Below are positions 25,801 through 35,628 of a stretch of 64,000 bases of DNA, piece by piece. A program made the translations under genes and the position numbers. The notes below the pieces were generated by a model, which saw nothing but the letters and a program-made list of their open reading frames with translations, was not told where the DNA came from and searched no databases. Positions within the stretch are counted from its first letter, which is position 1, and the number at the start of each line of letters is the position of its first letter. Source of the stretch: Anseranas semipalmata (lineage: Eukaryota > Chordata > Aves > Anseriformes > Anseranatidae); the NCBI GenBank assembly GCA_013399115.1, contig VXAA01003000.1, positions 246,428 to 310,427 of the forward strand, read 5' to 3'.

Positions 25801-28800
25801 GAAACACCAGCTCACAGTAGTAGTAGTGCGCAGACTTGGGAACTGAAGGATCTGCTGAAAATCTGCTACGTCTGTCAGGAGAATGGTTGAGCCCGTGACT
25901 TTCCCACTGGTATTAGATGCCATCTGGACTAGCATCCCAAGAGGCAATTTCTGATGTTTCAGTTGGTCTTCTGGCTGAATTTCTCCTGGTGGCAATGAAG
26001 ACCTCTGTGGACTCATGCTCATATCTGAGGCTGTTTCATCCACATCCAGTTCTTCTGGAGAGTCTCTTCCTTCAGAAGGGCCACTGGACTTGTGCCCCGG
26101 TGATGTGGAATCAAAACTTGAAAGTTTCTCCCTGCTCAGTGGGAAAGCATCAGCTGTCGGCATGCTGACAGGTGGGAAATCTTGAGATGATGAGGATGAC
26201 AGCGGTGAAGAGGATGACATGGATGGCAGACTTTCTTTTGGCTCAGTAGCACAGCTCTGCCTTACTAGTTGAGGCTTCTGCATTCTTGGAAAATCTTTCT
26301 TTATATCTGAGTTTGTTAACTCAACTGCACTTAGCTCTTCAACTATCTGCCCATACATTTTTTCTTCTTTGACTCGTTTCTGCTGCTTGGTCTCCATGAA
26401 GAGCTCCAAGCTGCTGGCAGGTGAAAGCATTCGTTTGCTTCCTCCCAGGGTAGAAGCCATGTCAGAACTGGAAGTCAAACAGAGAGGAATTGAGGGCTCC
26501 AGTCCAAGTGACAGTGTCTGTGGCACTTTCCACAAAGGATATTTTTCTAGCCCTCCATGCTGACCTAACATCTGAGCTATGTTAAATCCAATTCCATGCA
26601 TTGTTGCATTAGTTGCCAATGTTCTTTGAGAAACAGTCTCATCAACTTTACAGATTACAATTGCAGGACTGTTGCTCTGTCCAAGGATCTGGGAAATGCT
26701 TGTGTACATGACACTACCATAAGATGGCACATGGGTTTGAATCCTGACAGGAACAACTGTTCCTGGCAAAGACTGTACAGATCCATCAGCTGGAGAGTCA
26801 AACTCTGTCTGAAGATGCTGCTCAGAGGAGGTATCTGTTGGTTTAATGCTATGGTCTGACTGGTACTTAGCAAGAGTATTTTTTGAGTACTGCCCAGATG
26901 TTCCTGAGTAATGCTGGTATGCTTGCTCTTTAGCATGCACATAATCAGCTGGTTTCTTTCCAATAAGCTCTGGAGCATGTTCAAGGTGATAATTTGGAGG
27001 AACGTCTGTTTGGAAAGGTTGTTTGACGTAAGATTTCTGCAGCTGTTGTACAAAATGATGCTGGAAGTGTAGAGGTTCTGTGCATGACTGCCACAAGACC
27101 GGCTGCTGAGATGGTGGTAAGTGAACCATGCAGACAGCTGGATATGGGAACTGAAACAAGGTATTATGAATAGGGGGAAATGGGACCTTATCCTGATGTG
27201 CAAATAGCTGCTGCTGCTCTGATGGATGTTTGTTAGAAATATAAGGTGCTTGTTGGATCAAGGAAGTCCTTAACATTTCTGGACTATCTGCAAGAAGAGC
27301 CTGTTGCTGGGCAAGGTGGGATGAGCTATTACTAAGCTGAGCACAAGAACCAACAGCCTGTTTTCCAGAGTCATCTACCTGAATGGGCTGAAGTACAGAG
27401 GAAGGGGAGTGATGCCAGGCAAGCTGGGAGGAGCGAAGACCAGCCTGTGCGTGTTCCATCTGCTCCTGCTTTATACTTTGTTCTGTGCTCTGATCAGTCT
27501 GGGAAATCTCTGGAAAACCACTAAAGGAAGCCTGGCGAACCAAGAAGCATTTCTTTCTTTCTCGTGATGGAGATAGTGCAGTAGTAGGTGTCCCAGCTGA
27601 AGAGGCATGAGACAGGTTCCCATAATCAAAGGATTTACTTCGGATCTCTGGGATTTCAGCAGCGTGAGGACAGGGCATCTGTTCAGAAGAGCAGCGTCTC
27701 ATTTCTCTCTGATGGTGATGCCCAGGGACGGAAAGTGAGTAAGCACCAGCTGGAACTGTTAAAAACTCGGACTGTTTTCCAAACTCATCTTGTTTGGGAG
27801 GCGTGATGAACTTCATATTTTCTTCTCTTTCAAAGGACATTGAAAAACTTGAACTGTGGGACAAATTACTTTCTTGGCTAGGGCTGCGAGAGAGGCTTGT
27901 ACCTGTGGACTCGAAGCTGGATTCTCCAGAGGAATGCTCCATGTCAGCCAGTCGTAAACGCTTCTTCTTGGGTGGTAGCTTTTCGGCTGGAAGTTGAGAA
28001 AGGGTTTCACTTCTCTGGGGCCACTGGAATTCTTCCGTGGGTCTCTCCTGCTCTTTGTTCTGCACTTCTTTATCTTTCTCAGGCTTATCTGGCTCCTCTG
28101 TGACACGAATTTCAGGTACCTGTATGTTGTGCTGGCGAACCAACCTGGGCTGCATATGATATGGCTGAGGTTGCTGGGATGGAGATGGCTTACTGGTGTC
28201 AGCATTTTCTGTTTGTGGAGCTCGGTCTGGGCTCATTGGGGACTCACAGATCTCACTCTCACATGTTTCAGATGGTGAATAGATCTTATCCTGCTGGCAT
28301 GCAATATGTTCTGTAGATTCAGACCTTTCAAATGAGTTTGGCCTGCTCAACGAATTTGTGTGCTGAATGACAGAGATGACATTTCCAGGGGGCTTTCTAG
28401 TCAGTGATTCTGCAGTCTTTTCTTGCTCTACAGTTAAGGATGAGTCTTCCAGAGAAGCTGCTGGACTTCCAGACTGCAAGTAAGGCCTGCACATTTCAAA
28501 ACGTTCTGCATGGCAATGGGCAGAATTGTCCAGGCCTTGAAGGGAAAATCCACTCCTTGGCACATCCTGAATTTGGGATTTGGGATCAAAGTCCAAAGGC
28601 TGAATTCCCCCAGTCGTACTGCTGCAAAGCATGGGACTGTCCTCCTCATCTCCAACACTCTCCTCTTTCCTGCGCTTTCTGTTTTCGAAAGTTGTTCCAA
28701 GCATGGATGGCACCACCTGAGATTGTCCAAGTGGATCAACGAAGTACTCCCCCACCTTGTTTATTCCACCTAAGGATGGCGAGTCCCTGTAGTTCTGCTT

Positions 28801-30804
28801 CTGAGCTTCAAATTCTTCCCATTTTCTGTAGTGCTTTCCACTGGCATCATAGTCATAAAAGGTCTTGTCTCCTGCTTTCTTCTCTTTTGAGGATGGTCCT
28901 TTGTCACCTGCTGTTTGTCTGTTGGAAGCAATAATGATATTTTTCCCTGGTCTTCCATGATAGTCCAAATCTGAGTGCCCCTCCTGCACAGAGGGCAGTT
29001 CAAAGGCAGCCTGTCTTCTCAACATCCTTTGGTGGGATATTCCCACCGTGCCAGGGTAAAATACATCATCTGAGCCAGTCATCTTCTCATCAAATGAATG
29101 GCTTCCTCTCAGAGATGGGGGAATACTTAGGCTGTTTGCAGAAGAGGTTGGCATGGAGTTACTTCTAATAAGAGGAGAGGAATCTACTGGGGGCTCTAGA
29201 AGGACAGGCACCTCGCCCTGCTGACTGGCTTGGTACAGGTTGGATTCACTTTTGATGGATGATGTGGTGGTCTGGGATTGTCTAGATTCTGTATTGCTGC
29301 CTGGATAAACTTGTGTAGATTTAATAGTGCTTAAATTACTGGAGTCAATGAGTTCTTCTTTGTTTGGAGTCAGCTGAGAAATATGCTCCTCAAGCATCTT
29401 GATATCCAACCTGTTATTTAAGAGAGGTAATGGCTCTGCTTTGCCCTTTCTACCCATTAAACTGTGTTCCTGATTTGTTGTGGCTACTGTTAGTGCTGTC
29501 CTTTGATTAATCCTATAAAACTTCCCAAAGATAATCTCTTCATAAGACTTTGCATTAGTATTTGGCGGGCTTATTTGCTGCTCAGCACTTTCTGAGCGGG
29601 AAAAGTAACCAGAGTCAGTGCTTCCTTTACTGTGCGGGCTCAGGAGGTTTAATGACTGCTCAGAATCTTGCCCCTTTTTCTCTGACAGTCTTAGTGCAAG
29701 TCGCTGTTTAACTGTGTGAGAGTCATCAGACTTAGTACTTAACGATGGGTTTTGCAACATATCAGAGCCGATATAGGGTGAACTCTCACTGGGTAACTGA
29801 ATTCCACTTTTAGGGATAATCAAAATGGGCACTTTCATCGGCCCCACCAAGGACTCTTCCATGGAGGAGTGAAAACTGCCTCTGCTAGCAATGTCCAGGG
29901 GTAGCTGCGGAACGGGGCTCATTTTGTCAGACCCTTCCACTAGGAGTGAGGTCTCCTCATCAGTGTCTGTGCTCTGCTCGCCATCTGAATGTATTTCAGC
30001 TTCCACATCAATGTAACTGGCATCTAGATCCAATTTAGAGACTGCCGACTCTGTGAAAGGTACCAATCCTGCTTTAATTGCATGGGCATGTGACTTCCTG
30101 TGCTTGTAGAGGTTGCTCTTTGTCTTGAAGGAGAAACCACAAGGAACACAAGGGTATGGTCGCTCCCCAGTATGAGACCTAATATGCTTCTTAAGTACAC
30201 TAGGTTTGGCACAAGCCCTATTACAGTAAGGACAAATGTACTTGCCAGGCTTTTTGGGTTTGTGCTCCTTTTTGTGAGCATCTTCTGATTGTTCTAAAGA
30301 TTTCTGTGAATATTGGCTGTATGCAGGGTTCAAACTTGAAATCTTCTTCCTGGAGAAACCTCCACTATGGCTATGCATATGAAAAGGAAACAAGTCCTCT
30401 GAGGCAACTGATTGCAAGTGGCTAGGAAACTGCCACGGAGGGCCTTCCAAGCTCTGATGTGGCTTTATGTTGTGCAAGAAGCCTTGTGGCAATGAATGCT
30501 GTGGGAAAGAAAGTGAATGTTGACATGAGTAAGGAGTTGGACGATGCTGTGGATATTGCTTCTCCGTGACTTGCTGTGCAGCCTCATTCGATGATACCAG
30601 TTTCCCAGAACTAAAAAGTTGTGCTGATGCTGTGTTTCCAATTTGCTCGTGATCTATTTGTGGTTGCCTCTGTACTTCTTGATTGCCAAAAGTGCTCATC
30701 TTAATAACAGCTGAATGTTCTTGCCTCCATCTACTTGGTACTTTAGCAGTTTCTCCAGACCTTGAGGTAGCTTTTTGCCCTATAGCTATGTCCCCAGAGT
30801 CCAT
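6990..30804 (-). CDS. HIVEP2: HIVEP2 / Schnurri-2, complete coding region in six exons
   Basis: Large nuclear ZAS-family transcription factor. Family members bind kB-like sites through two separated C2H2 finger pairs; vertebrate HIVEP2 is known for roles in BMP-SMAD signalling, restraint of NF-kB, lymphocyte development and brain function. The six exons join as 30804-25567, 24792-24638, 19562-19387, 16759-16658, 16097-15187 and 7808-6990, with exit phases 0, 2, 1, 1, 0, giving 2466 residues, very close to the mammalian length of about 2450. Finger pair 1 is at residues 189-239, an acidic segment at 264-283, a basic nuclear-localisation motif PPKKKRLRL at 944-952, finger pair 2 at about 1816-1868, an acidic tract at 1917-1941 and an SPxR/K array at 2080-2170. 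The start at 30804 has a strong Kozak context (A at -3, G at +4) and gives the MDSGD-type N-terminus expected of HIVEP2. HIVEP1 and HIVEP3 share the fingers, but the sequence between them reads as HIVEP2. No frameshift or internal stop was seen. Confidence 0.97.
10020..10765 (+). mobile_element. CR1 LINE fragment, decayed reverse transcriptase
   Basis: Plus-strand translation gives CR1 ORF2 landmarks in order: [59 protein letters not shown], then [18 protein letters not shown]. The catalytic motif that reads Y/FADD in active elements is YVDN here, the frame shifts near 10235, and both ends of the LINE are missing, so it is a dead 5'-truncated copy. It lies in the last HIVEP2 intron, antisense to the gene. 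A 199-base part is repeated exactly around one N and is probably present only once in the real genome. Confidence 0.93.
10270..10668. repeat. Exact 199-base tandem duplication around a single N (assembly artefact)
   Basis: Bases 10270-10468 and 10470-10668 are identical and are separated only by one N at 10469. This is what appears when two overlapping contigs are abutted without merging. A true recent duplication would not need an unknown base at the exact junction. Confidence 0.9.
15187..16097 (-). CDS. HIVEP2: HIVEP2 coding exon 5: acidic tract and SPRR array
   Basis: A 911-base exon encoding residues 1891-2194. Acceptor atggctgtttcag|AAAACATGG (completes a phase-1 codon), donor GCATTCA|GTAAGT (phase 0). 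It contains an Asp/Glu run [17 protein letters not shown] within residues 1917-1941, then [19 protein letters not shown], then [16 protein letters not shown] and [19 protein letters not shown], all of which read as HIVEP2. Eleven [ST]-P-x-[RK] tetrapeptides follow between residues 2080 and 2170, a known HIVEP feature thought to form a flexible, possibly phosphorylated or DNA-contacting tail. The exon is Ser/Pro rich and predicted disordered. Confidence 0.96.
16098..16657 (-). other. HIVEP2: HIVEP2 intron between coding exons 4 and 5
   Basis: 560 bases, AT rich, with a short (TA)n at 16261-16272. Nothing else seen. Confidence 0.93.
16658..16759 (-). CDS. HIVEP2: HIVEP2 coding exon 4: end of fourth finger
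   Basis: A 102-base exon too short to stand out as an ORF, found by the need to complete finger 4. Acceptor gatccgtag|GAAATCTG, donor GAAGCAG|GTATGT, phase 1 in and out. It supplies [15 protein letters not shown] with the two zinc-binding histidines H1862 and H1868 (spacing of five, as in this family), then [18 protein letters not shown], a conserved HIVEP2 segment leading to the acidic tract. Confidence 0.95.
16868..16905 (+). repeat. (AAAC)n tract
   Basis: Repeated AAAC and AAAT units in the intron upstream of coding exon 4. Confidence 0.85.
17351..17502. mobile_element. Palindromic pair of tRNA-like modules (old SINE-type relic)
   Basis: On the plus strand, 17357-17411 resembles a tRNA-derived promoter: an A-box-like gagctgtacttagagcact and a B-box-like ggttcagctcc about 30 bases later. 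On the minus strand, 17502-17441 gives a second module with tagtctagtgttagatt and gatttcaaatcc. The two point toward each other. Neither folds as a proper tRNA, so I call a tRNA-derived repeat and not a tRNA gene. Confidence 0.5.
18215..18350 (+). mobile_element. Ancient LINE ORF2 C-terminal relic
   Basis: One frame reads AWNVLSEH and another reads [11 protein letters not shown], matching the WNxLPExx...FKxxLKTxLF end typical of CR1/L2-group LINE ORF2 proteins, with a frameshift between the two. Only this tail is recognisable. It lies in a HIVEP2 intron. Confidence 0.5.
19387..19562 (-). CDS. HIVEP2: HIVEP2 coding exon 3: second ZAS finger pair, first part
   Basis: A 176-base exon with acceptor tcttccaacag|GTATAAATC (completes a phase-2 codon) and donor ACTAAAG|GTATTT (phase 1 out). 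It encodes the Gly/Arg lead-in VRGRGRGKY. Finger 3 follows with C1818, C1821, H1834, H1838. It also encodes the linker HTDVRPYVC and the cysteine half of finger 4 (C1846, C1849). The finger core [20 protein letters not shown] is that of ZAS domain 2. The intron falls inside finger 4, after FAFKTK. Confidence 0.97.
19563..24637 (-). other. HIVEP2: HIVEP2 intron between coding exons 2 and 3
   Basis: 5.1 kb of AT-rich DNA. A pyrimidine-rich stretch at about 20880-21240 may be an old repeat, but I cannot name it. No gene or clear element seen. Confidence 0.93.
24638..24792 (-). CDS. HIVEP2: HIVEP2 coding exon 2, residues 1747-1798
   Basis: A 155-base exon with acceptor tattctacag|ATGAAAC (phase 0 in) and donor GGAGG|GTAAGA (phase 2 out). 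It encodes the linker leading to the second finger pair, including [10 protein letters not shown] and the conserved [14 protein letters not shown], which is characteristic of HIVEP2 directly before its second ZAS domain. The exon's first codon is an internal methionine, not a start. Confidence 0.95.
24793..25566 (-). other. HIVEP2: HIVEP2 intron after the giant exon
   Basis: 774 bases, donor GTAAAT and acceptor ttctacag. Contains A runs and the (AAAC)n tract only. Confidence 0.93.
25453..25490 (+). repeat. (AAAC)n tract
   Basis: Repeated AAAC units in the intron after the giant exon, just before its donor when read on the plus strand. A similar tract lies at 16868-16905. Confidence 0.9.
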
Positions 30805-31186
30805 TTTGTTACACAAGGTCTTAAGTGCTAGTTCACTTGAAAGCTGTGCAGACTCATGGAGTGTGTCCAAAGCTGTGCTTTTTAAAGTTTTGTTGCTCCC
30901 ATTTTTCCAGGGCTGTTGCAAGTTCACAGACTTTTCTTTCTCTTTGGAACTTTCCACGCAGTAGTCTATAGGCATTAGATTTGTGTCTGTACACTAATGT
31001 GATTATTATACAGTCCTGTTCATGGCATGAACTTTCCTAAACAGTTTATTATACATTTGCAAAGACTTGTTATAGCATTGGGACATTTTCCATTGTTATT
31101 AAACACTGAGATGCAGAATGATGCAGAGATATTTGTGATCTACTAGAGCAAAGTTCTCTTCATCTCCTCCACGGTGACACAGTTAT
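25567..31186 (-). CDS. HIVEP2: HIVEP2 giant exon: end of 5' UTR plus codons 1-1746
   Basis: A single 5.6-kb exon, as is typical of HIVEP genes, encodes about 70 percent of the protein. The acceptor is a pyrimidine-rich tract ending in ccttacag just before 31186. The donor is CTCAG|GTAAAT after 25567, leaving phase 0. Bases 31186-30805 are 5' UTR; the coding part starts at 30804. Finger 1 uses C191, C194, H207, H211. Finger 2 uses C219, C222, H235, H239, with the linker [10 protein letters not shown] between them. Next come the acidic [19 protein letters not shown] segment, long Ser/Pro/Gln-rich disordered stretches, the PPKKKRLRL basic cluster at 944-952, and a conserved block near the exon end containing [17 protein letters not shown] and [18 protein letters not shown]. 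An in-frame ATG 57 codons upstream (30975) has a weak context and is preceded by an in-frame TAG, so I did not choose it. Confidence 0.96.
30805..31186 (-). other. HIVEP2: HIVEP2 5' leader within the giant exon, with short uORFs
   Basis: The 382 bases between the acceptor and the chosen start contain several upstream ATGs. Among them are a two-codon ATG-CCA-TGA near 31025 and a short ATGGAAAATG-type frame near 31090. The ATG at 30975 is in frame with the main protein. Such leaders often lower translation of a regulatory protein, but that effect here is inference. Leader status rests on the strong acceptor and the strong Kozak context at 30804. Confidence 0.75.
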
Positions 31187-34100
31187 CTGTAAGGAAAAAG
31201 CAAAACCAAAGAAAACCCATGCACCAATTAATATAGCTGGGCAAAATAACAGCAATGCAGTTGACTGCACTTTTATCGAGCCTTTAATTAAAAATACTGA
31301 GGGACTTAAGTAAAGGTAACTACATTTCACAAAACCCCTTGTTGTGAGGAGACACAGTAAAGACTGGTTCCACAGATTTCACACAAGTGTAATCACTACT
31401 CAATAAAAGCCCTAAGAATAGAAAACAGGGATCTACACTTTCCAAACTGAACAGTAATTTTGGAAGACTTTCTGAGGACAGTTTAAAGAGGTTCGATTCT
31501 CAGAAAGTCTGCCATCTACTTTCAAAGACCTTTCAGCAAATCACTGCTGAAAATAGAGTCCTAACCTCACTGGCAGGAATTACCTTATCCAGTATTACTT
31601 ACCTACAGTTCAGACATGCACTTTAGTCACCTGGCTTTCCTCTTAAGTCAGAGCAGGGTGATCAGGACTTCCAGAGGATAAATCTTTCCATATGATTGGT
31701 CCTTCAGACATATGCGATGTCTATGCATACGGCCCTCCACTCTGGAAATGCCCATTTCTCACTGTTGGCTAGGCAGAAATCTTAGATGACTGCCTTGATT
31801 AACATACCAATTGTTAAGATGGCTAAAGTGAGCTACTTCTTTCCTTATACCATCTAACTAGTTTTACAAGGAAGTGTTGATCACCTTTTAAACTACATTT
31901 AAACGGTCAAAAAAGACATCAACTAAGCATTCTGAACACAACAGAACACCTTTCCACATCTCCATCTTCCAATCACTATAGTAGATTTTAGTGAGAATGT
32001 CTTGCTAGAGGTAAAACGCATATTAGAGAAACGAGCTGTGACTGTTTTTATGTGACTTAAGCGTTTTAGATTTCAATGCCGAAACATTTCCATCCAGCTG
32101 CAACAGGATTCCAAAGTTCTATTACAAAGAAGAAAACTTTGAGATATGACTTTCACAGACAAGTACAGCATGTGAATTAGAAGAACAATGCAGGCTTCCT
32201 GCTTCCATATTATCCAAACACAGGATATTTTCTGAATGAAACAGTGAGAATTATAAAGGCAGTCATGATTTTACAATAATGAGAAAAAAGGTAAAAAAAA
32301 AAAAAAAAAAAGCATTATTAGAGATACTGGAATATTTTTAATTTCTACAGTGGAAAAATTGAATTGGGCTTGAAGAAACATCAGAAAAGTGCAGGAAAAC
32401 AAGAAGGGAATGGGAATATATGTGGTTTCTGGTATAAAACAATTACCTGCATCTTCTAGACATCTAATAGGCATGACTATCTTCAGATTTCCTGTAGAAA
32501 AAAAAATAAAGTCATAAGAAATTATTGATATTAAGTATAGATGCCGAAGAAAGTTTTCTATTATTTACAGTAGAGGCCTGAAAAATTCATTTATCCACCC
32601 ATTGGTGGATAAATGTCACGTTGCGTCTCAGAGATCTGAGTAAGCACATTTTGAAGAATATGTGCATGAACTTTTTTAGGCCTTTTAAGGATAACTGCAA
32701 GTCTAAACTAGTGCAGTCTCACTTTCTGAATCGGTAGAAAGAGAGCTGCCTAGTGTCGCTCTTCATTCCTACACCTTTGCTAAGCCTGGATTATCCCTGA
32801 ATCCCATTGGCAAATCCCCTTTCAATACCTCACTCCAGCTAATACTTTCAGGCCTTCCAGGCTTCTCATTAAATGGTTCAGGGACCAGAATGAAATCCTG
32901 GCCAGGAGGTCACCACTAAGGTATAAGAAAAGTATTGAAAACAAGTAAGCTTCCAAACCAGTTAACACCAGTGGGATGCTGCTCAAGAATATGTGGCTGC
33001 CTCCTCAAAAGAGAAACCTACAGACCAAATACATACTGAATAAAACCAACAGATGATAAAATAATATAATGAAGAAAAAATGCATCAAAAAGTCAAAAAA
33101 TATTTTAGCTCTCTGTAATCACTTACAGTAACTGTTAAAAATACATTTACTTAGTAACACTTTCAAAGAACAAATGGACATTAGTAAAGCCCAATGATTT
33201 TATGTTAGTAGGATCACTACTGTGCCAACAGTTATCAATCATTTATTTTATAGTATAAATAAAGCTAAAATTGTAACTATAGAGGATGCTTATATAGTAC
33301 TAAATAATAGCAATCTATCAAATAGAAAACAGAATATTTTAGGTCATAAAGTCATTCAGCTTTGATGTGTTAATGGATTTTTAAATAATTCTCTTGTCCG
33401 ATCCTCCAACAGGAAAAAGACAAAATGTAATCCAAATTTTCCTAATTTGCTTCCTCGTATAAAAAGTGTCACTACAAATGTAAAAAAAAAAAAAAAAAGC
33501 CTTATACACTATTTACAATATATCAGAATTGGTTACGATGGAGCAGATCTGCAGTTCCTTATTAGCAAATGGCAGGCAAGTGGCAAACTGTTTTTGGCAA
33601 CTGAACTAAACTGAGTTTCATGTCAGCAACGATGCTGACGTACAAGCACAGAAGTAAAGGGAATTGTAGCATCTGGGAAGCAGAAACAGGGACAAGAGGG
33701 AACGTTCCTAAGTGAAAGAGCATAAAGTTATTAGCCATCTTCAAAGAAAAATACTTTTTTCCTTATTAGACAGTTTTGCAAATGGCGAAGCAGAAATTTC
33801 TAGAAGATGGAAGCATCCTTTCTGTTCCATATTCCCTCTCAGAGAAGAAATCTGCCCGTCACAGAAATGTGACAGCAGTGGTTTTATTTGAGCAAAAGAT
33901 GATGCTAATATACTTCCATCAATTTCCAGTTCTGGACTGAGACATCTGTTACAGAGGCCAAGTCATTCTGTGGTCCTGCTATTTTCAGAACGTTCTATAT
34001 AATTTTTCAACCTACACTGTGAAACAGGTATAGACTAATTACAGGGATTATTGACGGCTTAAGTTTGGTCAACGTCATTCTCCTGGGGAAAATAAATCCC

Positions 34101-34499
34101 ATTCCAGAATCAACACAGCCATTTCTGGTTTGGTTTGAACTGCTATCCATCCTCTGTCAAAGATGGTTTTAATATTATTTCTTTCTTTTTATTTTATTTT
34201 TCCTAATGCTAAGTTTTACTGGCCTAAATGGAGAAATCCAACACACTGCAAAGCTAGTTTGCATTCCATCTTTTTTTTCCAGTCGAGGTTTTATCTCATC
34301 TTCCTGCATCGAAGGACTAGCTTAAGCCACCAAGAGACTTCCAAATTTCAACAGATTAATGTTTCTCCTTTAAAAAACGCTGTAAATATACTTTTCAGTA
34401 TTGCTCTTCATCAAAAATACACTCTTCAATAGACAGAAACTCCCTCTATTTCAAATACTCCAGATTTCAAACTAGGGAACTAAAGGTGATAAAAACGTG
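31187..34499 (-). other. HIVEP2 5' intronic DNA around the micro-exon
   Basis: AT-rich sequence with two long A runs and the candidate 45-nt exon. No coding sequence seen. Confidence 0.55.
32447..32491 (-). other. Candidate HIVEP2 5' UTR micro-exon (45 nt)
   Basis: A 45-base segment is bounded by an excellent acceptor (a long T run then ctacag) and a good donor GATGCAG|GTAATT. It lies 1.26 kb upstream of the giant exon in the same orientation. It contains an ATG at 32474. Joined to 31186, this opens a 23-codon uORF ending in TAG at 31143, not in frame with the main protein. HIVEP2 in mammals has several noncoding 5' exons, so a small one here is plausible, but there is no transcript evidence. 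Confidence 0.5.
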
Positions 34500-34936
34500 C
34501 GTTTCCTTTAATACCCCTGGCACCGTTCGGCTCCGCCGGAGTGCCTGAGAGGAGCCCACCTACACGGATCAGACAGCGCCCGCGAGCTGCGCTGAGCACA
34601 TCCTTTGCCACCAGCTGCAAGGGCCTCCCTGGAGGTGGGCCAAGCCAGGTTCCCCTAGGAACGCGGCCTGGCAGCCAGACCCCCCCGCCACACTAACTGC
34701 ACTATCTGCCTGCCTCAAACCGGGGCGTTTTACTTCTCTGCAGGCTTTGAACATGAGAAGGTTACTGGGAAACTGGGAACTGTATTTATGTCAGATGCAC
34801 CTACTAAATCAAGACTTTTAAAACTTTCTAGAAAGGAGCGTTATTCTGTCACTCCCATTCCTACGGTGCCTCTGTGAGCTGCGTGCAAGAGACATAGATC
34901 TGGTGGGCTACAGAGCTCCAAGATTCTTCCATCCTT
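34500..34936. promoter_or_regulatory. GC-rich block abutting the assembly gap
   Basis: From about 34515 to 34740 the sequence is GC rich with clustered CpGs (for example gttcggctccgccgg and gcgcccgcgagctgcgctg). It lies about 200 bases from a run of N, and the sequence after the gap also begins with a CG-containing stretch. GC-rich islands often fail in draft assemblies, so part of a CpG island may be missing. Promoter role is inferred. Confidence 0.35.
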
Positions 34937-35628
34937 NNNNNNNNNNNNNNNNNNNNNNNNNNNNNNNNNNNNNNNNNNNNNNNNNNNNNNNNNNNNNNNN
35001 NNNNNNNNNNNNNNNNNNNNNNNNNNNNNNNNNNNNNNNNNNNNNNNNNNNNNNNNNNNNNNNNNNNNNNNNNNNNNNNNNNNNNNNNNNNNNNNNNNNN
35101 NNNNNNNNNNNNNNNNNNNNNNNNNNNNNNNNNNNNNNNNNNNNNNNNNNNNNNNNNNNNNNNNNNNNNNNNNNNNNNNNNNNNNNNNNNNNNNNNNNNN
35201 NNNNNNNNNNNNNNNNNNNNNNNNNNNNNNNNNNNNNNNNNNNNNNNNNNNNNNNNNNNNNNNNNNNNNNNNNNNNNNNNNNNNNNNNNNNNNNNNNNNN
35301 NNNNNNNNNNNNNNNNNNNNNNNNNNNNNNNNNNNNNNNNNNNNNNNNNNNNNNNNNNNNNNNNNNNNNNNNNNNNNNNNNNNNNNNNNNNNNNNNNNNN
35401 NNNNNNNNNNNNNNNNNNNNNNNNNNNNNNNNNNNNNNNNNNNNNNNNNNNNNNNNNNNNNNNNNNNNNNNNNNNNNNNNNNNNNNNNNNNNNNNNNNNN
35501 NNNNNNNNNNNNNNNNNNNNNNNNNNNNNNNNNNNNNNNNNNNNNNNNNNNNNNNNNNNNNNNNNNNNNNNNNNNNNNNNNNNNNNNNNNNNNNNNNNNN
35601 NNNNNNNNNNNNNNNNNNNNNNNNNNNN
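34937..35628. other. Assembly gap, 692 N
   Basis: A run of unknown bases of non-round length, so probably an estimated size. Open reading frames drawn across it are artefacts. The right flank has a 25-base A run at 35664-35688. Confidence 1.

Noticed and set aside
26655..27203. 182-codon minus-strand ORF inside the giant exon
   Set aside because: Shadow frame of HIVEP2 coding sequence.
6990..30804. Viral origin suggested by the HIVEP name
   Set aside because: The name only records binding to a viral enhancer in early assays. This is a host transcription-factor gene; no viral or endogenous retroviral sequence was recognised in the window.
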